Shown here piece after piece: positions 16,542 through 24,171 of a stretch of DNA of 64,000 nucleotides. The stretch's first letter is position 1, and each line of letters opens with the position of its first letter. The notes beneath the pieces are model-generated. The model was not told where the DNA came from, ran no database searches, and worked only from the letters and a program-made list of their open reading frames with translations. The position numbers and the translations under genes are program-made. This stretch comes from Pandoraea aquatica. Its GTDB lineage: Bacteria; Pseudomonadota; Gammaproteobacteria; Burkholderiales; Burkholderiaceae. The DNA lies in contig NZ_CABPSN010000001.1 in NCBI RefSeq assembly GCF_902459565.1, forward strand, positions 1,116,001 to 1,180,000, read 5' to 3'.

Positions 16542-17429
16542 ATGAACTCGTCCGCACGCGCGGCACTGCCCTCGCCGACCTGGCGATCCATGGCGCTGTT
16601 GGCCACTCTAGGGGCGCTGGCGAGCGCGCCTGCGGCAGCATTCACCTGGAGCGACACGTCGATTCATTACGCCTATGGCAACGACTTCCGCGAACCGGGC
16701 GTGACCGACGCGAACGGGCGCGCCGCGCAAATCGCCAAGCAGATCGTGTCGTTCACGCACACCGACGGCTACGCCTACGGCACGAACTTCTTTAACGTCG
16801 ACATGCTGATGTCCAACAAGGCGGACCCGGCGAATAACGGCAACACCGGGGCTACGGAGTTTTACGCGACGTACCGGCACCAACTGAGCCTGAATGCTGT
16901 GACGGGATCGAATCTCTTCACACGTGGCCCGCTACGGGACGTATCTATTGCAGCAGGATTCGACCTAAATACGAAGAACACCGCGTTCGCCCCCGAAAAG
17001 CGCATGTTCGTGGTCGGGCCGACCCTTCAATTCGACGTCCCCGGCTTCTGGAATGTTTCGCTGCTGTTCCGCACGGAGCGGAACTACAACGGCATCGTCG
17101 GGCAAAGCGTGCGCTTCAGTAACACGGCGATGATGGAAACGGCGTGGAGCATTCCGTTTCAGATCGGTAGCACACCCTTGCATTTCGAGGGCTTTGCCAA
17201 TGTGATCGCCCCCAAAGGGCAAGACGGCTTCGGCGCGCAAACACGAACCGAAATTCTCTTGCACCCGAAAGTCATGCTCGACGTCGGGCATTGGCTCAAC
17301 CTGAAGGCGCGCACGCTGGAGGCCGGAGTCGGTTGGGAGTATTGGTACAACAAGTTCGGCAGCGATCACCACCGTGTTCCCGGGGCAATCCAGAGCACGG
17401 CATTTGTGGAAGCCGCGGTCCATTTCTGA
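16542..17429 (+). CDS. Tsx-like nucleoside-specific outer-membrane channel
   Basis: A 295-residue outer-membrane protein with a signal peptide (hydrophobic about 15-34, likely cleaved after PAAA). The mature region FTWSDTSIHYAYGNDFREPG, with later FSNTAMMETAWSIPF, resembles the Tsx/OmpK family. The C-terminus ends in Phe after alternating aromatic residues (VEAAVHF), the beta-barrel assembly signal. AGAGGAGA precedes the ATG. Coming directly after permease, deaminase and HIU-hydrolase genes, it probably provides purine or nucleoside passage across the outer membrane. Confidence 0.85.
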   Translation: MNSSARAALPSPTWRSMALLATLGALASAPAAAFTWSDTSIHYAYGNDFREPGVTDANGRAAQIAKQIVSFTHTDGYAYGTNFFNVDMLMSNKADPANNGNTGATEFYATYRHQLSLNAVTGSNLFTRGPLRDVSIAAGFDLNTKNTAFAPEKRMFVVGPTLQFDVPGFWNVSLLFRTERNYNGIVGQSVRFSNTAMMETAWSIPFQIGSTPLHFEGFANVIAPKGQDGFGAQTRTEILLHPKVMLDVGHWLNLKARTLEAGVGWEYWYNKFGSDHHRVPGAIQSTAFVEAAVHF

Positions 17430-17456
17430 CGGTGAGCAACGCCGCGACACGCACCT

Positions 17457-18335
17457 CTACACCCACTTCTGCACCCACCGGACCTCCTCCACTCGCACCA
17501 CGTGCCTGTCGATCCCCAGCGCTGCCGCATCAATACCTAGCGCCAGGCCGACAAGCTGTGGCAAGTGGAGGACGGGCAGATCCAGCGTCGTATTCAGATC
17601 GCGCGCCATGTCGTCCTGATAGGTGTCGAGCACCGTGTGGCACAGGGGACACGGGGTGACGATGGCGTCCGCCCCGGCGGTTTTCGCGGACGCCACGTGC
17701 CGACCGCTCAGCTTGACGGGAATCACATCGCTCTGCGCCGAGCAGTGAAAGCCGCAGCACGCCGTCCTGCCCGAGTAGTCGACGGTCTCACACCCCAGAA
17801 TCTGCGCCAACGTTTCAATCGACTGGACATCGCGCGCATCCGTGTCGCCATACACCGACGGCGGCCGGACGATATGGCATCCATAGAACGCCGCAATCTT
17901 GTGCGACGACAACGGCGTTTTCACCAGCGCGCGCAGCCGCGATTCCCCCACCTCCTCAAGCAGATACCAAAGAAAGTGCGTGATACGCGCCGTCCCGCGA
18001 TATTCAAGCCCCTCCTCCGCCAGTTTTCGCCCGACACGTTCACGCAAAGCAGGATCGTTGTCCACACGCTGTTTGGCTTCGAGCAAGTTCAGCGTGCAGG
18101 TATTGCAGATCGTCATCAGATCGAGGCCACGCGCCTCGGCCATCGCGATAATCCGCACATTGAGTGCGACGAAGCGCTCGGCGTCCGCCGCGCGGATCTC
18201 GCGGCTGCCCGTACATGTTGCGGAACTGAGCGTCTCCAGCGCGATGCCCAGCCGGTCGGCCACCGCCTGCGTGGCCGTCAATAACTCACCACAAGTCGTT
18301 CGGGCGCTGCACCCGGGATAGAAAGCGATTCGCAT
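17457..18335 (-). CDS. CCG-domain (HdrB/SdhE-like) subunit of fumarate-reductase-like enzyme
   Basis: A 292-residue protein with two CCG-type repeats, as in HdrB of heterodisulfide reductase and the third subunit of type E succinate:quinone or methylmenaquinol:fumarate reductases. The second repeat is complete: FYGCHIVRP, TACCGFHC, TPCPLCHT. The first has GCSARTTC, ATCTGSR and CNTCTLNLLEA, with CTG in place of CCG, so one cysteine ligand appears missing. No membrane helices are obvious; such subunits attach to the membrane by amphipathic helices. It is the last gene of the three-gene set running from 21228, 96 bp after the Fe-S subunit. Confidence 0.84.
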   Translation of the reverse strand: MRIAFYPGCSARTTCGELLTATQAVADRLGIALETLSSATCTGSREIRAADAERFVALNVRIIAMAEARGLDLMTICNTCTLNLLEAKQRVDNDPALRERVGRKLAEEGLEYRGTARITHFLWYLLEEVGESRLRALVKTPLSSHKIAAFYGCHIVRPPSVYGDTDARDVQSIETLAQILGCETVDYSGRTACCGFHCSAQSDVIPVKLSGRHVASAKTAGADAIVTPCPLCHTVLDTYQDDMARDLNTTLDLPVLHLPQLVGLALGIDAAALGIDRHVVRVEEVRWVQKWV

Positions 18336-18357
18336 GGCAATGCCTCACTAGAAGAAG

Positions 18358-18381
18358 CCCGTCGAGAGAAGGATCGACGGG
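18358..18381. other. Intercistronic hairpin between Fe-S and CCG subunit genes
   Basis: Perfect 8-bp arms CCCGTCGA/TCGACGGG with an 8-nt loop lie between two co-directional genes. There is no T tract, so it may tune or process the transcript rather than end it. Confidence 0.45.
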
Positions 18382-18431
18382 CGGATACCCACGAAGATCA
18401 ACGGGCGCAGAGCGCGTCGACGGCAAACGAA

Positions 18432-19397
18432 TCAACGGAAGAACGTCCGCCTGATCGCCTCGATCCCCGCCACCGGCTTTCGCAACAGCGCCGCCAGCGG
18501 ACGCACCTTGCCGCGCAGCATCAGCTTCAACGTGCGTCCGGGACGTTGCAGCGCCGCTCGCCAGCCCCGCGTCCCAAGCACCAGCAACATGGGCTCGATG
18601 CGCCCGCGTCTCTCAACGATGTCCATAAACGTGCGCGCATGCGGCGACGCCTCCGGCGCACGCGCGTACGCCAGTTGCTTGAGCGGTTCGATGGCGGCAC
18701 TCACGATCGGAATATGCGCCGGGCAAACGGCCTCGCACTGGTAACAGGAGACGCAGTGGTGAACGTGCGCTTCATCCAGAATGGCTTGCAAACGGGGCGC
18801 ATCGTCCCGCGCATCGAGCGCGACGCGGGCCAGGTGCACCAACGGCGCAGGCCCTGCAAACGCAATGTCGTCGGGAAAATCGAGCACCGGACACGCCGAG
18901 TAGCACGCCAGACAACTCAGGCAGTCCATCGTCGCGCGGAGGGTCGCGGCGTTTGCGGCATCTACCGGTTCGGGGAACCCACCGTACGGACGCGTCCGCT
19001 GGAGCCACGTCTGCAACGACACGAGCTTCGCCTCGGCCGGTGCCCGGTCGACCGCCAGATCGCGAATCAGCGGCAGATGACGCAGGGGCTCGATATGCAT
19101 CTCGGCTTGCGCCGCCTCCCAGCACGCCAGTACCTCGCGACCGTTCATCCGCACAGCGCAAGTACCGCACTTCTTCGTGCCGCAATACCACCGATAGCCG
19201 ATGTCCACCCCGAGCGCTTCCTGCACGTAGTTCAGCGCGTCGATGATCCGCATGTGCGGCACCGCCGGCACCGCATAGGTCTCGACATAGGGCGCAGCGT
19301 CCGTCTCCGGATCGAAACGCGAAATGTGCAACGTCACCGTCGTCAGCTCACTGTCGCTATCGCTATCACCCGGAAATTGCCTGACGTCCGAATGCAT
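18432..19397 (-). CDS. Fumarate reductase/succinate dehydrogenase-type iron-sulfur subunit
   Basis: A 321-residue electron-transfer subunit. The N-terminal domain holds a plant-type 2Fe-2S site, YRWYCGTKKCGTCAVRMNG with a later EVLAC. The C-terminal domain holds two ferredoxin-like cysteine blocks, MDCLSCLACYSACPVLDF and HHCVSCYQCEAVCPAHIP. This is the SdhB/FrdB/MfrB layout. A basic C-terminal tail of about 60 residues follows the last cluster. I chose the ATG at 19397 (GGGGAC upstream), since the open frame to 19544 would overlap the flavoprotein gene by 71 bp and lacks similarity. It passes electrons between the flavoprotein and the CCG subunit. Confidence 0.88.
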   Translation of the reverse strand: MHSDVRQFPGDSDSDSELTTVTLHISRFDPETDAAPYVETYAVPAVPHMRIIDALNYVQEALGVDIGYRWYCGTKKCGTCAVRMNGREVLACWEAAQAEMHIEPLRHLPLIRDLAVDRAPAEAKLVSLQTWLQRTRPYGGFPEPVDAANAATLRATMDCLSCLACYSACPVLDFPDDIAFAGPAPLVHLARVALDARDDAPRLQAILDEAHVHHCVSCYQCEAVCPAHIPIVSAAIEPLKQLAYARAPEASPHARTFMDIVERRGRIEPMLLVLGTRGWRAALQRPGRTLKLMLRGKVRPLAALLRKPVAGIEAIRRTFFR

Positions 19398-19473
19398 GTG
19401 TCCCCTCTCCCTGCAAAGTCGACCGGTCCAAGCCGGTCCGTGTCCCGACGCCAGCCGTCGAGCCTTCCGTGGC

Positions 19474-21228
19474 TCACCACGGCACGCTGAAATACTCCTG
19501 CCGCTCGAATCCGGGCGCGATGGCCCCCTCGGGGTAGCGCTCACGCCGGAACCGGTAAGCGCCGCCGTCGCGCGCCACGATGTTCTTGCACTGCCATGCA
19601 GTGTTATCGACGTACGGGAAGTCCGTGCGGTAGAAGCTGCCCCGGCTCTCCTCCCGCTTCAACGCGCTTTGCAGCGTGACTTCGCATACGTCGATCAGGT
19701 TGTGGGCGTCGAGCGCGTCTAGCCAGGCAGTGTTGAACCGGCGCGAGGCGCTCGGCGGTGTCATGCGCGGCAACTCGCGCTCGCGCATCGCGGCAAGCCT
19801 CGCCAGACCGGCACGCATGGCATCCCCGCTCTTGATCAGTCCGTACGCCTCATCCATCACGTCCCAGATACCGGTCTTGACGTGCATGGGGGCGAGCGCC
19901 TGCCGACCCACCTCGCTGTTAGCGGCCCGACCGCCCGAGTCGGCGCTGTGTCTCAACCCCTCCACCCGCGCTTCTTCCGCCCGAATCTGCTGCTCGGTCA
20001 TGCCATCGTGTCGATGGCGGTCCGGCAAGCTGCCGGCAATCGACTCGGCCACCAGCCCACCGTCGTAAATCGCGACGGCCAGACTCCCCGTGACATGCGC
20101 GCCCACGCCGCCCGCGACCCACAATCCGTCGACGCTGGTGCGCATCGAATGAGGATCCGACTCGATGCCGCCTTGCCGGTAGTGCATCGTGGTGCGCGCC
20201 TCGACCTTGTCGCGCGTAATGTCCAGCCCCAGTTGCTCGAACGCCGAACCGGCGTACTGGTAACGTCTCAGCACCGCCGCATCGACGTGGCTATACGACG
20301 TGTAATAGCCCCCACTGAAACGCGCCGTGCCCGCGAGCACCTGCTGCGTGAGCCGCTTGACCTGGAGCGTGTAAGGCGCGAGCGCAGCAGGCGCGTCACG
20401 TGACTGCTCGAAGAAGCACTCGCCTTGCGCGTTGTACACACGTGAACTCTGGTCGGTACCGACAAGCGGATTCGGATAGATGTGCAGACGCTGCCAGGTC
20501 GGCGGATTCGCAAAATCGCTGATGTGCCAGAACTGCATCTCCAGATTGGTCATCTCGGCGCCCGCGCGCAGCGCCAGCGCAATGCCGTCACCGGTCTGCT
20601 CTCGTGTTCCCGTGGAGCGACGCACCATCCTGTCGGCGTGCCCGGTCGCCATCACGACGGCCTTGGCATGCACCGCGAACATCTCGCCGCGCACGTAGTC
20701 GAGCGCAGTCAGCCCGCAAACTTCACCGTTCTCGTTGCGCAGCAGCGCCGTCACGACACATTCCTCATGCATCGGAATACCGCGCGCCTGCAACTGCTTG
20801 CGCCGGATATCCATCAGCAGAATGCCGGTCTGCCCCTGCATGGGGGCGACCGCCCAGCGCACCGGCGAGTGGCTCATCGCGATCTGCCCATCGGCCTCGC
20901 GCGAAAACAGCAAACCGAGCGACTCCATCTCCGGATAGAAGGTGTTCTCGATCCAGTGCCCCGCCGCCGCCAGATACGACTGATCGACCAGAAAGTGGCT
21001 GTAGTACTTCGCGAAGAATTCCAGCGAACTGGCCGCGTTCTGCTCGTTGCCGCCCAGCATCTTCGAGCCGACGATCACCGCCCCGGCCATGATCGACGCA
21101 CCGCTCTTGCCGACGAGCCCCTTCGAGATCAACATCGGCTTCAACCCCAGGTCGTGCAGACGCAGCGCGGCATAAGTGCCTGCACCGCCGCCGCCCACGA
21201 CTACGACATCGCAATCGATTACCCTCAT
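19474..21228 (-). CDS. Fumarate reductase/succinate dehydrogenase-like flavoprotein, divergent active site
   Basis: A 584-residue FAD-binding protein. The dinucleotide fold is clear (DVVVVGGGGAGTYAALRL, residues 6-23), as are the FAD-linked MATGHADRMVRRSTGTREQTGDG region and the C-terminal helical domain ending in an SdhA-like RGSFYRTDFPYVDN segment. In standard SdhA/FrdA the substrate loop reads QFHPTG and the capping region HYTMGGI. Here these positions are QFWHISD and MHYRQGGIESD, so the HPTG loop is missing. It is probably an oxidoreductase for a related but different acid, or works in one direction only. It is first in the operon and divergent from a dicarboxylate-type transporter. Confidence 0.82.
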   Translation of the reverse strand: MRVIDCDVVVVGGGGAGTYAALRLHDLGLKPMLISKGLVGKSGASIMAGAVIVGSKMLGGNEQNAASSLEFFAKYYSHFLVDQSYLAAAGHWIENTFYPEMESLGLLFSREADGQIAMSHSPVRWAVAPMQGQTGILLMDIRRKQLQARGIPMHEECVVTALLRNENGEVCGLTALDYVRGEMFAVHAKAVVMATGHADRMVRRSTGTREQTGDGIALALRAGAEMTNLEMQFWHISDFANPPTWQRLHIYPNPLVGTDQSSRVYNAQGECFFEQSRDAPAALAPYTLQVKRLTQQVLAGTARFSGGYYTSYSHVDAAVLRRYQYAGSAFEQLGLDITRDKVEARTTMHYRQGGIESDPHSMRTSVDGLWVAGGVGAHVTGSLAVAIYDGGLVAESIAGSLPDRHRHDGMTEQQIRAEEARVEGLRHSADSGGRAANSEVGRQALAPMHVKTGIWDVMDEAYGLIKSGDAMRAGLARLAAMRERELPRMTPPSASRRFNTAWLDALDAHNLIDVCEVTLQSALKREESRGSFYRTDFPYVDNTAWQCKNIVARDGGAYRFRRERYPEGAIAPGFERQEYFSVPW

Positions 21229-21288
21229 CGCAGTAGCGCCCTCCTCGGGCCGGTAATGGATTTCTAAAACCGCTTAATAGGAATAGGA

Positions 21289-21333
21289 CGTGATGCAGAA
21301 CGTGATGCAACGGGTGCAACGGAGTGCATCACG
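21289..21333. promoter_or_regulatory. Three-half-site repeat (CGTGATGCA) in divergent control region
   Basis: CGTGATGCA occurs at 21289-21297 and 21301-21309 and inverted (TGCATCACG) at 21325-21333, 61-105 bp before the flavoprotein start. All three are perfect copies. The rest of the 418-bp gap (21229-21646) holds no gene I can support. Confidence 0.5.
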
Positions 21334-21646
21334 AAGCAACGTCACCATTGTGGGCAGCCCGCCCCTGCGCCAATGCGGCGATCGGGACACGTCATCCAGC
21401 AAAGCGGCCAAAGTGGGATAAATGTGTGAGGGCGGAAACGGAAACAGCGCAGAAACGCGCTCGGGGAAACCGGCGGACGACGGCCACCGGATGCCACGCG
21501 CGCGAGCCGCGCGAAAATTCTGTCCGTTTTGCGATATGTGTTGTCCCGCGCGCGGTGTGCGCGGCAGGCGAGCGGCGCTAATGTGGTCAGGGCATCAGGA
21601 CAAACAAGACCCACCACAACGACAATCAGCCATCAGGAGACACACC

Positions 21647-22948
21647 ATGGATGCGACCCTGCAAGCCGTCGCCCGCAACGAGCGCGGTTCGCCCGCCAAG
21701 TCGGTCATCTTGGGCGCGGGTATCGGTAACGCGCTCGAGTGGTACGACTTCGCGTCGTTCGTACTCTTTTCCCGATATTTCTCGACCCAGTTCTTCCACG
21801 CCGAAGACCCGACCGCCGCCTTCTTGTCCACGCTCGCCGTCTTCGCCGTCGGCTTCCTGCTGCGCCCCATCGGCGGTATCTATTTCGGCTGGCTCTCCGA
21901 CCGGCGAGGACGCCGCTTTGCGATGGTGGCCTCGATGGCCGTCACCGCCGCAGGCTGCCTCGTCATCGCGGTATCGCCGACGTATGCTTCCATCGGATTG
22001 ATGGCCCCGGCGTTGCTCGTCTTCGGACGCCTGCTCCAGGGCTTCGGGCTCGGCGGCGAGATCGGTGCATCGTTCACGTTCCTCGTCGAAAGCGCCCCCG
22101 TGCACCGCCGGGGTTTGTGGTCGAGCAGCATGTTCATCGCCATTACGGGCGGCTCGCTGCTGGCAACTGCCGTGGGACTGGTGCTCACGCAGGTCTTTAC
22201 CACGGACGAGATGACCCGCTACGGCTGGCGCATCCCCTTCTTCCTCGGTGCGGCCCTCGGGGTGTATGCGCTGTTCCTGCGTGGCAGGCTCAAGGAAACG
22301 TCCGCCTTCGAACAGGAGCAAAACGAAGCGCGCGCCGGTGCCCCCGTGCAACCCATGGCGCAGGCGATCTGGGAGCATCGTGCCTCGGTGCTGCGGATCA
22401 TCGCGCTCACCGCCGGACCGACGCTGACGTTCAATACCTGGATGTCGGGGGCCATTACCTTCGCCACGCACTTCAAGGGCGTCGATGCCCGTCAGGGGCT
22501 ATGGGCGCTGTGCATAGGCTGCCTCGTATACATGGCCGTGCAACCGTTCTGGGGCGCGCTCTCCGATCGCATCGGCCGCAAACCGAATCTGCTGATGGGG
22601 GCCGGCGGCTCGGCGCTCGTCATCGTGCCCCTGCTGATGCTCATCGACGGCTCCTTTGTGCGGCTCACGCTGGCGATCTGCGCCGGACTGGTGGTCCTCG
22701 CCGCCTGGACGGCCATCGCCCCGGCCGTCTACGCCGAACTGTTCCCCACGCGCATCCGCGCCACCGGCGTGGCCATCCCGTACTCGCTGACGGTCGCAAT
22801 CTTCGGCGGCACGGCCCCCTACCTTCAGAACTGGATGGCCGATCACGGCCATCTGGGGTGGTTCGCCGCCTATCTGATTGCGCTCAATCTGCTGACGGTG
22901 CTCGCGGTCGTTCGCATGCCCGAAACGCGGGGGCAGCCGCTCGAATGA
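21647..22948 (+). CDS. MFS transporter, metabolite:H+ symporter (MHS) family
   Basis: A 433-residue inner-membrane symporter with about 12 hydrophobic segments. It begins in the MHS manner: GIGNALEWYDFASF in TM1, RPIGGIYFGWLSDRRGRR in the loop 2-3 signature, GRLLQGFGLGGEIGAS in TM4 and the repeated SDRIGRKPNL. Relatives carry alpha-ketoglutarate, citrate, shikimate or other organic acids. AGGAGA lies just before the ATG at 21647; the longer open frame upstream is GC-bias only. It is divergent from the flavoenzyme operon, which suggests it imports that enzyme's substrate or exports its product. Confidence 0.87.
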   Translation: MDATLQAVARNERGSPAKSVILGAGIGNALEWYDFASFVLFSRYFSTQFFHAEDPTAAFLSTLAVFAVGFLLRPIGGIYFGWLSDRRGRRFAMVASMAVTAAGCLVIAVSPTYASIGLMAPALLVFGRLLQGFGLGGEIGASFTFLVESAPVHRRGLWSSSMFIAITGGSLLATAVGLVLTQVFTTDEMTRYGWRIPFFLGAALGVYALFLRGRLKETSAFEQEQNEARAGAPVQPMAQAIWEHRASVLRIIALTAGPTLTFNTWMSGAITFATHFKGVDARQGLWALCIGCLVYMAVQPFWGALSDRIGRKPNLLMGAGGSALVIVPLLMLIDGSFVRLTLAICAGLVVLAAWTAIAPAVYAELFPTRIRATGVAIPYSLTVAIFGGTAPYLQNWMADHGHLGWFAAYLIALNLLTVLAVVRMPETRGQPLE

Positions 22949-22958
22949 GCCACGGCGT

Positions 22959-22982
22959 CCGGAGGGTGGCGTCGCCCTCCGG
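22959..22982. terminator. Hairpin after MHS transporter gene
   Basis: Perfect 8-bp GC-rich arms CCGGAGGG/CCCTCCGG, 8-nt loop, but only a short T-containing tail, so a weak terminator candidate. Confidence 0.45.
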
Positions 22983-23076
22983 TCCTTTGTCATCTTTTAG
23001 TGTTCATCCCCGTCCTCTGACGCCACATCCCCACCCACGTTAACCCCCATGTCCTGCGCCAGACGTTCAGGAAAGA

Positions 23077-23913
23077 ATGAAACGAGCATTTTTTTCCTTC
23101 ACGTCCCTTAACGTCACGGGGGCCGTCATGCAGACCCGGATCATCACCGCACAGGATGTCGAGTTCTTCGAGTCGCGAATTTCGCCCGCCCCCATGGTCG
23201 GACTGGCCTTCGAGTTCCCCGCAGGCGGTGGCGTCGAGCCCCACGTCCATCCCTATGGTCAGGTGCTGTTTGGCGGCGAAGGCATCATGTGCGTCGATAC
23301 GCCGCGCGGCACGTGGGTCGTGCCGCCGCAGCGCGCCGTCTGGATTCCGCCGATGACACTGCATGCCGTACGGCTGCGGGCGTCGTTCGGCATGCACAAC
23401 CTGCTGATCTCGCCACACGTCGTCGCCGACTTGCCCAAAACATGCGAGCCGCTCGTCGTGTCCAATCTGATGCGCGAACTGATCCTGCGCGCGGCGTCGA
23501 CCGACGAACCGTTGCTGCGCAAGCGTCACGTCGACAAATTCTTCGAGATCATCCGCGACGAACTCGAATTCAGCGACGAGATCCCGCTGTCGCTCGAAAT
23601 TCCGCGTGAACGCCGCCTCGCCCGCCTGTGCACCGAGTTCCTGCGTGAGCCCTCCGACAACCGGACGCTTCAGGAATGGGGCGATCATGTCGGCGCCAGC
23701 TCGCGCACCCTGTCGCGCCTGTTCACCCGCGAACTGAACCAGACGTTCGACGAATGGCGACGCCACGTCCGTCTGCAAGAAGCCCTGTACCGGCTGGCCG
23801 AAGGCCGGGCGGTCTCCGCGGTCGCCAACGAACTCGGCTACGAGAGCACGACGGGCTTCATCGAAATGTTCCGCAAATCCCTCGGACGCACGCCCGGCCA
23901 GTACTTCGCCTGA
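23077..23913 (+). CDS. AraC family regulator with N-terminal cupin sensor
   Basis: A 278-residue regulator. The cupin sensor is about residues 35-110 (EPHVHPYGQVLFGGEG, VVPPQRAVWIPPMTLHAV). The C-terminal pair of helix-turn-helix motifs is about 195-275 (LQEWGDHVGASSRTLSRLF and VSAVANELGYESTTGFIEMF), ending SLGRTPGQYF as AraC proteins do. I took the ATG at 23077 because AGGAAAG precedes it; the ATG at 23128 (MQTRIITAQD) is an alternative and matches where homologues often begin. It follows the MHS transporter and is the likely controller of the flavoenzyme/transporter locus, perhaps through the CGTGATGCA sites. Confidence 0.88.
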   Translation: MKRAFFSFTSLNVTGAVMQTRIITAQDVEFFESRISPAPMVGLAFEFPAGGGVEPHVHPYGQVLFGGEGIMCVDTPRGTWVVPPQRAVWIPPMTLHAVRLRASFGMHNLLISPHVVADLPKTCEPLVVSNLMRELILRAASTDEPLLRKRHVDKFFEIIRDELEFSDEIPLSLEIPRERRLARLCTEFLREPSDNRTLQEWGDHVGASSRTLSRLFTRELNQTFDEWRRHVRLQEALYRLAEGRAVSAVANELGYESTTGFIEMFRKSLGRTPGQYFA

Positions 23914-24041
23914 TCCGGGGCGACGATCCCGACCGGCTGCTGCGCCCCGCTGCCGCACCTTCCAGACGCCTTTCAGGCGCACTCGGCATCCCCCTGCTTC
24001 TGTGTCGCACGATCCTGCGCCAAAGCACCGTTATCCGTTAA

Positions 24042-24062
24042 GTCTTATATAAGACATAAGAC
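24042..24062. promoter_or_regulatory. Operator-like palindrome before acnB
   Basis: A perfect 14-bp palindrome GTCTTATATAAGAC followed at once by a further half-site ATAAGAC, immediately upstream of the acnB -35 box. The layout suggests a dimeric (GntR-like) regulator; the regulator is not in this window. Confidence 0.6.
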
Positions 24063-24064
24063 AT

Positions 24065-24093
24065 TTGACCTTGCCTTGCATAGGGACTAAAAT
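24065..24093 (+). promoter_or_regulatory. Sigma-70 promoter of acnB
   Basis: TTGACC, a 17-nt spacer and TAAAAT, each one mismatch from consensus, 79 bp before the acnB start codon. Confidence 0.75.
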
Positions 24094-24171
24094 CACGGGC
24101 AAAAGCCGTACTGGAACAAGCCCTGGAGGCCTCAAAACCTCCCCCGAAACGCAACATCAGCAGGTCTCCTC

